Shown: positions 1-10,728 of the stretch, piece by piece
Layout: each line of letters starts with the position of its first letter
Numbering within the stretch: position 1 is the stretch's first letter
DNA from: Owenia fusiformis
Lineage: Eukaryota > Annelida > Polychaeta > Sabellida > Oweniidae
DNA length: 64,000 nt
Assembly: GCA_903813345.2 (NCBI GenBank)
Contig: CAIIXF020000011.1
Span: forward strand, 8,652,842 to 8,716,841
Reading direction: 5' to 3'
Translations under genes and position numbers: made by a program
The notes under the pieces: generated by a model
What the model saw: the letters and a program-made list of their open reading frames with translations, nothing else
Databases searched by the model: none
Told to the model about the DNA's origin: nothing

Positions 1-279
1 TGGATTTTGAAGCCCTGTGATCGAAGGATGATGAACATGTTATTTTACTGCTTTGTAACCACATTGACGGATGCTCCCTGTGCTTGGTCCCCATGTGGTC
101 ATCAGTCAATAATTTACATTTTGCTAGATGTACAGAATCAACCAATTAATAACAAGAGACAAATATTATGAGTTTTTCATTATCCATAATGAGTTCTTAA
201 AGAGTGCATGTACTGTATATATATTCTTACTGTATAATGCATAACGGGTTCTAAGGGTGCATGTACTATATATTCTTAC

Positions 280-401
280 TGTAACTGGAAAATGCTCCAT
301 TCTTTTTTGCCTCTGCATTATAAGCTTCATCAAACTTTTGCTTCAACCAGTGTTCACCTTCAGCCTTTTCTTCATCATTCATTTGGAATGACTTGATGGA
401 C
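280..401 (-). CDS. Minus gene exon nearest the left edge
   Basis: The exon completes an Arg codon and encodes SIKSFQMNDEEKAEGEHWLK followed by QKFDEAYNAEAKKNGAFSSY. It ends in phase 1 at donor GTAAGA (279-274). Read through, the frame meets a stop at 268-266, so a terminal-exon reading is also possible. Confidence 0.6.
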
Positions 402-3400
402 CTGTTACAAAACCAAGAAGGGTTACAATTTCTGTAACTTATGACACCAGTATGCCGGGCACATTGATTATATCTTTATAGCTCATTTGTTTTGATTTTC
501 TAGGTGACATTATTTTATTCTGAATTCTGATTTATCATCTCATACATTAATATACATGGGACACCCTGTACATATAAAGGGCCACAGTTATTCTGATTAA
601 ATTGAACCATGTAATGTATATAGCGAAATACATACTTTGAGCTCAATAAGGTAAGGTAGCATGAATATATAAATCTAAATCGAGTTAAGCCCCCGGGGTT
701 TATGAAAGGCTCTCACCTGATTATGCAGCGTTCATCTTCCGTAAGAGAGGAGTTGTCTATTGTGCTCCATGGTTTGGTTCTAGCTATTTTCAGATACACT
801 CGTGCTTCCTCTTCTGTCATTTGTTTCTGAAAAACATATGAGGATAGTAAAATATGAACCAGTTGGGTAATATCAACCAACCTTTTTAAATCGACTTGTA
901 GATGCTTTGACTTTTGGTTGTGTTTATTTGATGGGCTGCCTTGATAGTCTATCGAATATTGACCACTGCAAGTGAAAGCATTTATTAAACAATGAAATCT
1001 GGAGGGTGGCTGGCATTATCCACCTGGCTGATATTTGACATATAAATAGCATTCCCCTTGACATGATGTACTATTTTAGTGCAGCAGTGTGAATCCACAT
1101 GACTATACATATGATTTCAGCTGTGGGAATAGAATGGCCATGATACAACATATAATGAGTTGTAAGCCTGTACATGCTTATTCAAAAACTCTCAAGGTGA
1201 ATGGACTATTGGAATTTTTCTCTAAAAGTGTTAATTACATGTACATAACTGTTTACATAATTCATGGTCTTTCTAGAGAAGATGAATGCTTTATAGTTCA
1301 ACTATATTTTCAACTGAAATGTACATTGTGGGATCCACAGCCTTTACTATCCTTTTGGAATAGTTCAGACTGTGGGATACTGACTGTAATAAATGTTTCC
1401 TTAAACCCTAAAATGTACGGACCAATTAAATTATTTACAGAGTTCTATTGACCATGAGTATCATGGGAAGGCATTACCTGCAGTTACATGATTACATAAG
1501 CAGACAAAGCCTAATGAGTGTGACCAAACACAATGCCCTCCCAAATAATCCAAGTGTTGACATTTGCATGATAATTATTGTTTAAAATTATAAATTGGAA
1601 AACAATAAGAAAAAAGAAGTATGTCAACATTATCATAGTTATTAATTTTCAATATAAAAACAAGAACCATCAAGATAAGTAAAAGTTTTCCACATAATGA
1701 ATTCATTGAATTAAAGTTTACAAAGGGGAAAACAGGCCGGTGCATTCTTAGGTACTAATTTATTCCTCCATATACACTGATTTACTTGGAGAATGCACTG
1801 GCTAGGAACATGTTCTGCCTCATGATAAATCAGAGTCTCTCAAAAGCGTTAGGTAAAGAGGGACTCTGATAAATCAGAATGTGAAATGTATATTTTTTCA
1901 TTTTTCTGAAAGGTTATACATACCCTCATAGAAGGTGGCATCAGAGGCTTGATTACATTCCCTGCAGGGCCCTAAAAGTAAAGATAATGCCCTCATATGG
2001 TTAATGCCCTCATTTGATTAATGCTCTCACATGTTCGCTGCCCTCATACAGTTAATGTCCTAATAGGTTTAATGCCTTATATGGTTAATTCTCTTATGCA
2101 TAAGAAAATTACAAAGCAATTTGAGAGGTAAATCATCTATATTGACTTTATTATCTCACATACATGGATTAGAATAATGATTAATTAAGACACTAAATAA
2201 AATACATTCTTAACTCACCACACTACTTGGCCCTGCTCCTAGGAGGCCATCTTGTGTGACACGTGAGGCTGAAACAAAATTTTAAAAGACCTTGTTGAGG
2301 TAATTTACTATCCTGGATTATTCCAGAGGTCCTGAAGAAAATTTTAGTGTTAAATTTTTTTATCTTTATTACTTATATTATTCAATGCTTAATTTAAATG
2401 AAATACAATATGAAAGAATGGAGTAACTTTCTAATCAATATATTTTTTAAAATCTGAAATTGAGATTTAAAATAAACCTCCACTGAAGACATATCTGCAA
2501 AGATTTGTGTAGAATGCACATTTGGGGCATCAATAATCTGTAGACAAGGATGGAAATTATTCAGAATTTGAATGGAACTTTCACTTACGTGTTTTCCTCA
2601 AGATTCCCTTTATGGGTTTTGAAAGAGGCCCCTTTTCTACATTTTGCGATGTTTGGTTCATAACCCTTTGCCCTGAAGATGACATTATAGGTTCAAATGT
2701 TGCAGTTGGTGCTGTACGCCCATATATGGTAGCTGGAATATCACTGGTCTCTTCTTGTGCCAGTGGTTTTATATTAGTTACAGTCACACCTTTACTTGCT
2801 GTGTTCACTGGTTTAGCTTTACTGGCAGTAGTTGTTATCGGTTCACTTGTTCGGGTATAGTTACTATAGGAGTTAGGCAGGGTAGAAGGTGTAACAGGCT
2901 TAGTGGAATATGACTGTGGCTGGTTATATGATGTTGTGCTTTGGGAGTATGGTGTGCCCCCCACTGCCTGCCCTAGGCTCCCTCCAGCTAGACTGCTATA
3001 AGCATTGTAAGTGCTTGTAACTGTGGCAGCTCTGTATGTAGGGTTAGTTGTGTACATACTTTGGCTGCCTGATGACATCTGATAGTTGGCTTGATACCCT
3101 GCAATACATATGCAAACGGGGCTTGATAATATGTAAATAAAATGACCTCCAAGACTCATTCATTTTATCACTTTCTTAAACAATATCTGAGATCAAAATG
3201 GATGTATGAGGATTTTTTCCAGAGTTGAGAAAAACACATTCCAGATAAGGCGATACACCCATTTCCACTTATATATAAATCAATTCCTTTTGGTCCAAAA
3301 TCACCTTTTAAGGGTGCATATAGTCCATAATAATCATGAAATAACACATATGCATGTATATGTATATGCATGTCTTGAATACAGACCTTGTTGCCCAGGT

Positions 3401-3469
3401 GATGGAAACAGTCCTTGGTTCTGTGGGACAAACTGTCCCTGACGTCCGTACATGATTGCCCCTTGTATG
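280..3469 (-). CDS. Partial minus-strand gene: Tyr/Ser/Thr/Gln-rich protein with charged C-terminal part; not recognised
   Basis: Six exons on the minus strand join in consistent phase: 3469-3387 (start codon at 3453-3451), 3098-2589, 2268-2219, 1971-1924, 826-717 and 401-280, giving 302 codons plus one base. All junctions have AG acceptors and GT donors (for example GTAAGT after 2589, GTGAGT after 2219, GTATGT after 1924). The protein starts MYGRQGQFVPQNQ, continues through a low-complexity Tyr/Ser/Thr/Gln region, has a basic stretch KPIKGILRKTP, then a Glu/Lys-rich helical part with KPWSTIDNSSLTEDE and EHWLKQKFDEAYNAEAKK. The start has A at -3. The chain leaves the last exon in phase 1 through GTAAGA, so the gene probably runs off the left edge; if that donor is unused the frame stops at 268-266. 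The mix of disordered and charged segments fits a nuclear RNA-associated protein, but this is inference and no family is recognised. Confidence 0.7.
717..826 (-). CDS. Minus gene exon, charged helical segment
   Basis: This 110-bp exon encodes KQMTEEEARVYLKIARTKPW and continues STIDNSSLTEDERCII, entering in phase 0 and leaving in phase 2 through GTGAGA. The acidic/basic alternation suggests helix rather than disorder. Confidence 0.65.
1924..1971 (-). CDS. Minus gene small exon (48 bp)
   Basis: A phase-0 exon of 16 codons encoding GPAGNVIKPLMPPSMR, between acceptor TACTTTTAG and donor GTATGT. Confidence 0.65.
2219..2268 (-). CDS. Minus gene small exon (50 bp)
   Basis: The exon completes a split codon and then encodes SRVTQDGLLGAGPSSV. 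It is flanked by TTTGTTTCAG and GTGAGT, and leaves in phase 0. Confidence 0.65.
2589..3098 (-). CDS. Minus gene main low-complexity exon
   Basis: This 510-bp exon enters and leaves in phase 1. It encodes about 170 residues rich in Tyr, Ser, Thr, Gln and Pro (YQANYQMSSGSQSMY, TPYSQSTTSYNQPQSY) and ends in a basic stretch GILRKT. The acceptor TGTATTGCAG and donor GTAAGT are both strong. Confidence 0.75.
3387..3469 (-). CDS. Minus gene exon with probable start codon
   Basis: The acceptor reads ...CTGTAAACAG just above 3469 and the donor GTCTGT lies at 3386-3381. The likely start codon at 3453-3451 opens MYGRQGQFVPQNQGLFP. The frame is open back to the acceptor, so a further upstream coding exon cannot be excluded. 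Confidence 0.6.
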
Positions 3470-3623
3470 CTGTTTACAGGAACTGAGAGAGGACTCTGTC
3501 TTGACTGATTGAAAACTATGTATTTCCCATTTTATACTGCAAAACATTGAAAGATATTCTATAGATGATAGCAGCAGTAGATAATTAATGTCACAAGATA
3601 AATAGAGGATATTTAATGTGAGG

Positions 3624-3665
3624 GATGGAATATGAATTTTATCGAATAAAAATTCATATTCCATC
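3624..3665. repeat. Near-perfect 40-bp hairpin
   Basis: Two arms of about 19 bp (GATGGAATATGAATTTTAT and its complement) face each other across about 3 bases. It lies just upstream of the start exon of the minus-strand gene. It may be a very short MITE or a transcribed stem. Confidence 0.6.
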
Positions 3666-4797
3666 ACGACCATCAATAACCTATTTATTCCATAATATTT
3701 TTCAAATACATTTTTTGTATGTTGTCACCTACTGATGGTTAAATCAAATGATACAATTAAATATATTGAATGACATTTTCAACTATTATTTACAAGTCTT
3801 AAAAAAATAAATTATACACACAATTAAGTCTCATAGTCTCTGATAGTTCTGATACGGGATTTTGGCTGATATGGGATCTGATTTGGTATTTTTTGAATAT
3901 CAATTCTATTCAGTTTATTTCCCTGGGAAAACATGTTATTATGGAATAATGTGTCATACTCCCATTTATAAGTTTTTTTCAAGATGGCCAACATCATTTA
4001 TAATTATAAAGTTCTATCAAAAGTAAAATGGCCATTTTGAAAAATTGGCTTTTAGGGCAGAACATGCATTCTGGGCCAATTGTATTCTTTATATTCCCTC
4101 GATGAAATAACTGGATGTTGCCTGTTTACTAAGTTTTTTGTTTCCAATTCTTGGAAAAAATGGTAGAAAGTCTTACATAAGATATAGTTCTAAAGGCACT
4201 ATGTGTACAAAAGTTGACATATGCTTGGTCTCAGATGGCATTTTTGTATTAATGATAAGGAATTTTATAATTGATGCAAGTTTTACTGGATAAGTAGAAA
4301 TATCTCTACTAGACACTCAATTTTGATCCAATATAATATGGTTCCAGCACTGCAATAACTGCTTTTAAAGATGCATCCTTAATTCATATTCACATCATAA
4401 GTTTAAAAACTATCAAAAACTCCTGATCAATTGCATAAATTGTCAATCATAAACATTGAATTCTTTGTCAAACTTTTTCTTCTTCTGGCAACTGAGATGA
4501 GACTCTCTCTGGGCTTCTTTTGTTATCTATCAAGTCATCCAAATTATACACCTTTAAAAACATTGTTTTCTTCTATTGGGGGCCCTATTAGACAAACACC
4601 CATCTACTTACATGTAATCCCATCCATTTTGTTTTAAAATGTCATGACTATATGTTATATATGTCACTGTTAATGTCACATTGATGTATCCTGACTTTTA
4701 ATGTTTTGAATTTGAAATCACATTACAGCTCATAAATTAAATGAAACCCACTAAGAGGAGTATTGAATTAAATCAAGGAGTGGAAATCTTGGGGTTA
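3666..4797. other. AT-rich non-coding stretch, nothing recognised
   Basis: Only short open frames occur and none has splice-site support or family resemblance. Upstream non-coding exons of the minus-strand gene could lie here but cannot be seen. Confidence 0.5.
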
Positions 4798-4799
4798 TA

Positions 4800-5790
4800 C
4801 AGGGCGTATAAAAAAAACGCAACAAGTAGTTATCTCGTAAAATCACAAAACTAGTGATGACTACATCAATTTCATTCAATGTACCATAAAGCCACATCTC
4901 TCCTCTTTGCAATGATATGTCATTCAGTCACATGTGATAATGGTTGGGTGAGAAATCCTTCCATTTGCACAGTGGGTCAAAATCGGCTCTGCGCCAAGTT
5001 TTAGATATTGAAAAAATCAGTGCAAGGGCTAAGTGCCAAAGGAAGTTCCTCTTACTTGAATTGTTGTGACTTTTTCTTTTGTAGCTATCTCAGGAGCATC
5101 TGTGCTCACAATTTCTCTACCAGATATTGCAAAACCTCGAGAAAGAATTGCCCATGGGCTGCTTTTCTCTGCTTTAACCCACAGATGACTCAGGGCTAAA
5201 CCATGCATGACGTGGACAGATGAGCGCATCTTTATGTGCAAGGAAGTGGTGGCAATTTGGAGGGGTATAGGATGTCTTCTTGCAAGAGTATGAGTATGAA
5301 CACTTTACTGTCTATGCCACACCTGTCACACCTTCCTCCAATAGCCCCTATGCCCCTTGTACTGACTTTTGCAATGTTTAAAACTTGGGTCCGAGCTTAA
5401 TTTTGCCCCACTTTGCAAAATTAATGATTATTCGGCCAGAGATGACTCCCTGTGAATGAATGATATTCCATTGCAAAGAGGAGTAATTTATCTTTTTGGT
5501 ACATTGAATGAAAAGGATGCAGTCAGCATTCGTTTTATGTTTTCTTCCAATATTGCATCGGCCTCCGTACACTGACTTTTGCGATGTTTATTACTTGGCC
5601 CCAAGCTAATTTCGGCCCACTTTGCAAATGGAATGATTACTCGCCCAACCATGACCAAATATCAATGAATGATATATCATTGTAAAGAGGAGACACGTGG
5701 CTTTATGGTGCATTGAATTAATTCAATGCTGTTATCACTGGTTTTGAGCTTTTTCGAGATAATAATCTGTTGCGTTTTTTATACGCACTG
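4800..5790. mobile_element. Tc1/mariner-like non-autonomous element with ~200-bp inverted ends
   Basis: The ends read CAGGGCGTATAAAAAAAACG and, on the other strand, CAGTGCGTATAAAAAACGCA, flanked by TA on both sides (4798-4799, 5791-5792). Similarity between the arms continues for about 200 bp (4800-5010 against 5575-5790). The TA duplication and CAGTG-type tip fit Tc1/mariner. A second copy of the right-arm sequence lies inside at about 5366-5540. No transposase reading frame is recognisable, so it looks non-autonomous. Confidence 0.75.
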
Positions 5791-5838
5791 TATTACAATG
5801 ATGGTTGATCAACCTAATTGCTAAAAGTTGCTTGTTAA

Positions 5839-6328
5839 AGCTGGACTACGCTCCGAAACGCAATCTTGGGTTGTTTCGGGGGTGAACTTTATCATTTTGA
5901 GCTTAATGAAAGATTATAGAATGATGAACAAATGGGGCTAATCTTGTGTAGAAATACTTACGATAAATGTGTCATTTCAAAGATTTTTCATTGAATTTGC
6001 TTCGATCGGTGCCGGCGATATGATTTTGGAAAGGTTTCTAAATGAAGAACGTGACGTCACTTCCGAATCATAGCATTCAAAATAAGTAGCGTTTAATTAC
6101 TTCCTCCTTTCATAATAATACGTTGGTGTAGCGGGTAGAATCCTCGCTGAGCACGCGGGAGGCCCGGGTTCGAATCCCGCACCAGCCTTTTTATTTTTTT
6201 AACTAAATGATTGTTCTTTGATATTACGCAGAAAAAAACAATTTTTATTTACATAAACTTTATATTAGAGCTTGAAAATGTAAAAACAATATATGTCAAC
6301 ATATTGCGTTTCGGAGCGTAGTCCAGCT
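5839..6328. mobile_element. TTAA-target MITE (490 bp) carrying a tRNA-like sequence
   Basis: The ends are identical inverted repeats of at least 26 bp (AGCTGGACTACGCTCCGAAA and onward). TTAA flanks both sides (5835-5838, 6329-6332). The neighbouring tandem copy keeps the empty site GCTTGTTAATTTAAAC, proving a clean insertion with TTAA duplication. TTAA targeting is typical of the piggyBac group, but the end sequence is not one I recognise. There is no transposase frame. A tRNA-Gly-like sequence sits in the middle. Confidence 0.85.
6122..6187 (+). tRNA. tRNA-Gly-derived pseudogene or SINE-like head
   Basis: The 3' two thirds closely follow animal tRNA-Gly(GCC): GGTAGAAT, CTCGC...GCGGGAGGCCCGGG, and a consensus B box GGTTCGAATCC. 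The anticodon loop is TGAGCAC, lacking U33 and the GCC anticodon, and the D arm is short. A T-rich run follows, as at a pol III terminator. Loop changes and short length argue against a working tRNA. Confidence 0.6.
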
Positions 6329-6820
6329 TTAATTTAAACATAGGGAAGCAAACACATACAACCATTATCATACATTCAAGTTAGCATTTTAATAGAAAGT
6401 TGATTTAAAATGTATTGGTCATGGAAGAAAAGTTGGCTTTATGGTGCATTGAATTAATTCAATGCTGTTATCACTGGTTTTGAGCTTTTTCGAGATGACA
6501 ATCTGTTGCGTTTTTTTTGATACGCACTGTATTACAATGATGGTTGATCAACCTAATAGCTAAAAGTTGCTTGTTAATTTAAACATAGGGAAGCAAACAC
6601 ATACAACCATTATCATACATTCAAGTTAGCATTTTAATAGAAAGTTGATTTAAAATGTATTGGTCATGGAAGAAAAGTTCAATATCAAGCTTTAGGAATA
6701 TATAAAGTTTGAATTCTGTAAGCTTTCTCTTTGAACTATTGTTTTTCATATCATATCAGCAATAATCATGAGTTTAGAAGTAAGAAACTGAAATTTTTCT
6801 CAAAACAAGGTATATTATGT

Positions 6821-7150
6821 GGTCGCCGGGTTGGCCTAGTGGTTAAGGCATTGGTCTGAAAAGCAGGAAGTCTGGCTTCAAGCTGAAAAGTAGAGGTCTT
6901 GGGTTCAAACCCAGGTCACAGCACTTCTTGTGATTTGTCTTTGACCTATGACTGCTGACCTATACCGGCGATTACTAGAGTGCTGCTAACTCGATAAAAG
7001 GCTGGCACTGGCTAGAATTGTCTATGGTTCTAGCCAGGATAAAGATACCAGTTCTTCAACTCGACAATGGGAAGAACTGCTCTACCTAAGTGACTAATAT
7101 GTCAGGATATGACATCTAAAGAGTCGATAAAAGATATATAAAAGATATAT
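6821..7150 (+). mobile_element. tRNA-derived SINE
   Basis: The head has an A box TGGCCTAGTGG (6832-6842) and a B box GGGTTCAAACCC (6901-6912) spaced as in pol III promoters. An unrelated body of about 220 bp follows, ending in an AT-rich simple tail (GATAAAAGATATATAAAAG). This head-body-tail order is that of a tRNA-derived SINE. Flanking target duplications are not clear. Confidence 0.75.
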
Positions 7151-7349
7151 ATATACATATGTAGAATTACTCATTTTATTTACTGAGTTCATACAGGTAC
7201 TTCAAAATATTATTCGAACGAACCCCTGGTCAGGATTTCCCAAAATATTATTTTGAGGAAAAATCCATAGCAATAACCAGCTACATTAAATTACTTTGCT
7301 ATTTGAAAAATACATATATGACCATGGCCAGTAAATGAATTGATATTAA

Positions 7350-8305
7350 AATACACTTCTCTCAAAAAGTTAGGCACGGGGTAAGATCGTTTAATTTTAG
7401 GAAGACCCCATGGCATGAGATTTTACATTTAGAAATAACAATATTAATAATTTCGCGCAATTAACTTAAAAGCTGCTTTTTCTTGGACAAAATAAACCAT
7501 CTTGGGCAATGGCTAAATCAGTCTTTTGTAGGTTCTGGTCCAATACAAAGTTATTGAAAACAATGCAGAAGTCCCATACTCCGAAATATTTTTACAACAT
7601 TTACACGAACAGATATCTGGAATAGTCGTAATATTGGTGCAACACATGTTCTTTCAAATGTGTACATCTCTGTTTTGTTTTATTTCAATTAAAACCAAAT
7701 CAATTGCGTTGAGACCAACTTATTTGAATAACATATGTTTTCATGATGAATATCACGGTGTGAAAGAGATTATGGTCCCCCCTTTTAAAGGCCCTTACCG
7801 GCCCTGATTGTGTATAAGATAATAAGGGAAAGAGCACAAAGAGGTCACCATATAAATCAATGGAGAATAGGACCATAAATTAATAGGACCTCCAACCCCT
7901 TTACACCGGAGAGTTTAAAAAGCCTTCGTGTAAACTTTGTGAAAAATTATCATAGAAGAACGATCTTTCAGAGTATATAGAGTGTCTGCGCCATTATCAA
8001 TAACCAAGTGCATTTGATCCAAACTGGCTTCCAACAATATTCCTGCAAAATAATGATAAGCCATTGCATAGGGCGATTTATTTTGTCCTAGATGAAGTAG
8101 CTTTCAAGTTAAAGAATAAATTGTGTGAAATAGTTGATATTCCTTGGTAAAAATCATGCTCCAGGGTCTTCCCAAAATCAGACGAAATAATGGTGGAGTT
8201 GGGGCAAATCAGATTTCACTGGATAGATATTCAGTAAAATATTCACCGAAAAGTATTTCGATGCAGAAAATTTAATTGTCTAACCTTTTTGCACGCTGCG
8301 TGTTT
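7350..8305. mobile_element. Degenerate element with ~300-bp inverted arms
   Basis: The segment about 7355-7660 matches the reverse complement of about 7920-8300 imperfectly. Matching pieces include GGAAGACCCCATGGCATGA against GGAAGACCCTGGAGCATGA, and GGACAAAATAAACC against GGACAAAATAAATC. The tips contain CAAAAAGTTAGGCAC and, inverted, CAAAAAGGTTAGACA. No coding frame is seen inside. Superfamily unassigned. Confidence 0.55.
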
Positions 8306-8556
8306 ATTTTACTTTATAGACATTAAAGTTACAAAGTTACAAGGTCATTTTTGAAAATCATTTTTACGTCCTGTGTTATTTCAATAATTTTTTGTTAAAT
8401 AAAATTCAAATTCAAGTGTCTACTTACATGCAACTTATGAAGGTATTAAAATGATGTCAATTTATATTTTCACTCACAAAATAGTTTTTTTCTTTACAAA
8501 TTATGCAAATAAGAATTCAAACTTAAAGATACATTTAACACAAAATTCAATGGGTT

Positions 8557-9769
8557 CCCAGCCTATTGCCAGGTATAGTCAGTCTATACCAAAAGTATAC
8601 TAAAAGTATACCTTGTTGATAGGTCTATACTGATACCAGACTGATACCATACCAATTAATAGGTATATATACTGAATAAAGATCTGTAAATAGGTATGAA
8701 GATACTGAATATACTGAAAGTATACCTGTTTTACTTATGATTTTCAATAGTATACTGAAAGCATACCAAACAAACTCTGATAAATACTGAATATACTGAA
8801 AGCATACCAGTTTTACTTATGATTTTCAATAATATACTGAAAGCATACCAAATAAACTCTGATAAATAATGATTAGACTGAACGTATACCAGTTTTACTT
8901 TATCATTTTATAATATAAACGGCAAATGCAAAATTCATGATAAAACTATAAGTCAACAATTATTCATATGTAAGTTCTATTTTATGACCATTTGTTTCCA
9001 CAACCTGTCCTACCAGACTAGGTGGCAGGGAAGCATTCCTGCTCATAATTACATTGAATGTTTTATACATTGAAAACACAAAAAATGAGAGAAAGATATG
9101 AAAGATACAGTCATAGTAAAATTTAAAAAAGAAATACAGTTAAAATTTGCAAATTAAAACTTTGCATCAAAAATACATCATGAATAAAACTTGAATATAG
9201 TTAATATAAGAATATTAATTTATTTATGGTATGTCTTTAAGAAGTCTTCATAATCTTGCATCTAATTAATTAGATAAAGTAATGCTAGAAAATAAGACTG
9301 CTATCCAAATTACATGTACTAATTTTTCTCATCTGCAGAGTGATTTAAAATTTAAGGTATCTCATTGGTAGAGTCATATTCATCCATATCAGTCTACAGA
9401 CTGACATGTTAAGACTGTCAGTATAGACTAAATGACGACCTATAGGTATATACTGATACCATACTGAAAGTATACCTATACATATATACTGAATGTGTAC
9501 CCATTGGTATATACTGAAATTATACTGAAACCATACTGGTATGTATATACTGAAAGTATACTGAATGTATACCCATTGGTTTAAACTGAAAGTATACTGA
9601 AACCATACTGGTAGGTCTAATTACCATAATTGAAACATACCTGTCAATGGAAACATAACATGGGACATATACTGAAAGTATACTGTAACTAGACTAAAAG
9701 TTGACCTGTCAGTATAGACTGAAAGTATACCTGTCAGTATATACTGACCATACCTGGCAATGGGCTGGG
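8557..9769. mobile_element. Inverted-end element with arrays of TATACTGAAAG
   Basis: The left end CCCAGCCTATTGCCAGGTAT and the inverted right end CCCAGCCCATTGCCAGGTAT are near-identical. Each end is followed by dense degenerate repeats around ATACTGAAAGTATACC (about 8575-8900 and 9400-9750), themselves partly palindromic. The middle is AT-rich and non-coding. A convincing target duplication is not seen. Confidence 0.65.
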
Positions 9770-9779
9770 TTAGTTCGGA

Positions 9780-9903
9780 TTGCCAAAATCTTGGAGGGAG
9801 TGTAAATTGTACAAATTGCACAAAAATGTTTTTATTGGGGGGAGATTTTTGAATAACATAAAAAATAGAACCCCTGGTCACCAAATCCTGGCTACGCCAC
9901 TGT
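9780..9903 (-). mobile_element. Truncated hAT-like end fragment
   Basis: Read on the minus strand, the fragment begins CAGTGGCGTAGCCAGGATTT, an end typical of hAT-type MITEs in animals. The other end is missing against the adjoining element. Confidence 0.5.
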
Positions 9904-10180
9904 ACATTGGGGGACATAAAGAATTACAAAAGCTATGGAAATTACATGCTGTCGCACATGTAATAAATTCTTACCTCAGTGTATTCAGTGCTCTATTTTC
10001 TCTGTCCTAGTAAGTCCAGATATAGTGGAATTCGTGTTCATAATGATAAATAAGAACTTAAAAATTTGAAGTGGATATTCACATGTTAATGCTGAATCTT
10101 CAAATGTTGAGGTGATTTTGGAGCCCGATTACGCCGGGATGTGGATTGGCTCCTAGAATGCAACATGACATGTGTCAGCT
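9904..10180 (+). repeat. Dispersed repeat, copy 1 (partner at 14505-14775)
   Basis: About 270 bp beginning at the GGGGGACATAAAGAATTAC-like start and ending near GAATGCAACATGACATGTG match 14505-14775 at high identity in the same orientation. Further patchy similarity follows (TATGAAGCTTTGGA, GGGAGTTTG-type pieces). The family is unidentified. Confidence 0.75.
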
Positions 10181-10728
10181 TTCAAAATGCCGTTCTGCCA
10201 TTTTGAAAATTTGTCACGAGTGAATAAGGTTACCTGATGCTGCCATCTGTGAGTCAATCCTCCTTGAATCACAAACATGGCAATTCATGAAAACATTTGT
10301 TCGATTTGGTAGGGATTTATCCATCATTTGCAGGTATGAAGCTTTGGATCCATTTATTGTGCTACTAAAGTGAATGGGAATTATTTTTCTACCGCTTGGG
10401 AGAGTTTGAGAGAGCTTGGGAAATTTAGAATTAAGCTCACTGTGACAACTTTTGAGGGTTGAGGTTTATTTTTGTCCCCCAATTTACAAACACATCGGAT
10501 GTCTTGCGACCCTCCAGAGTCCAGACAACCCCTGTGGACTGAGTAAGTGCTGACTGTCATGGGACGTAGCGACCGGTACGCTGGGTACGCACAGGCGTAC
10601 CAGATGGTTGCAAATTCGCTCCAAATACAACCAAATTTCAAAATTCTCATGTGGGAGAACCCCCAGATCCCCCTGACATGCTCCTTTTTAAGATTCGCTC
10701 AACTCTTGTTCCTGTGGTGGTGACGTAC

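Larger units (their letters stand above)
5699..6680. repeat. 242-bp tandem duplication, first copy interrupted by a MITE
   Basis: The sequence starting GGCTTTATGGTGCATTGAAT at 5699 recurs at 6435. Without the 494 bp added by the TTAA element, the period is 242 bp. The second copy (6435 to about 6680) is uninterrupted. Confidence 0.85.

Noticed and set aside
1089-1451. 120-codon plus-strand frame
   Set aside because: Lies in an intron of the minus-strand gene, has no family resemblance and ordinary intron composition.
6122-6187. Functional tRNA-Gly or tRNA-Ala
   Set aside because: The anticodon loop lacks U33, the D arm is short, and the sequence is locked inside a MITE.
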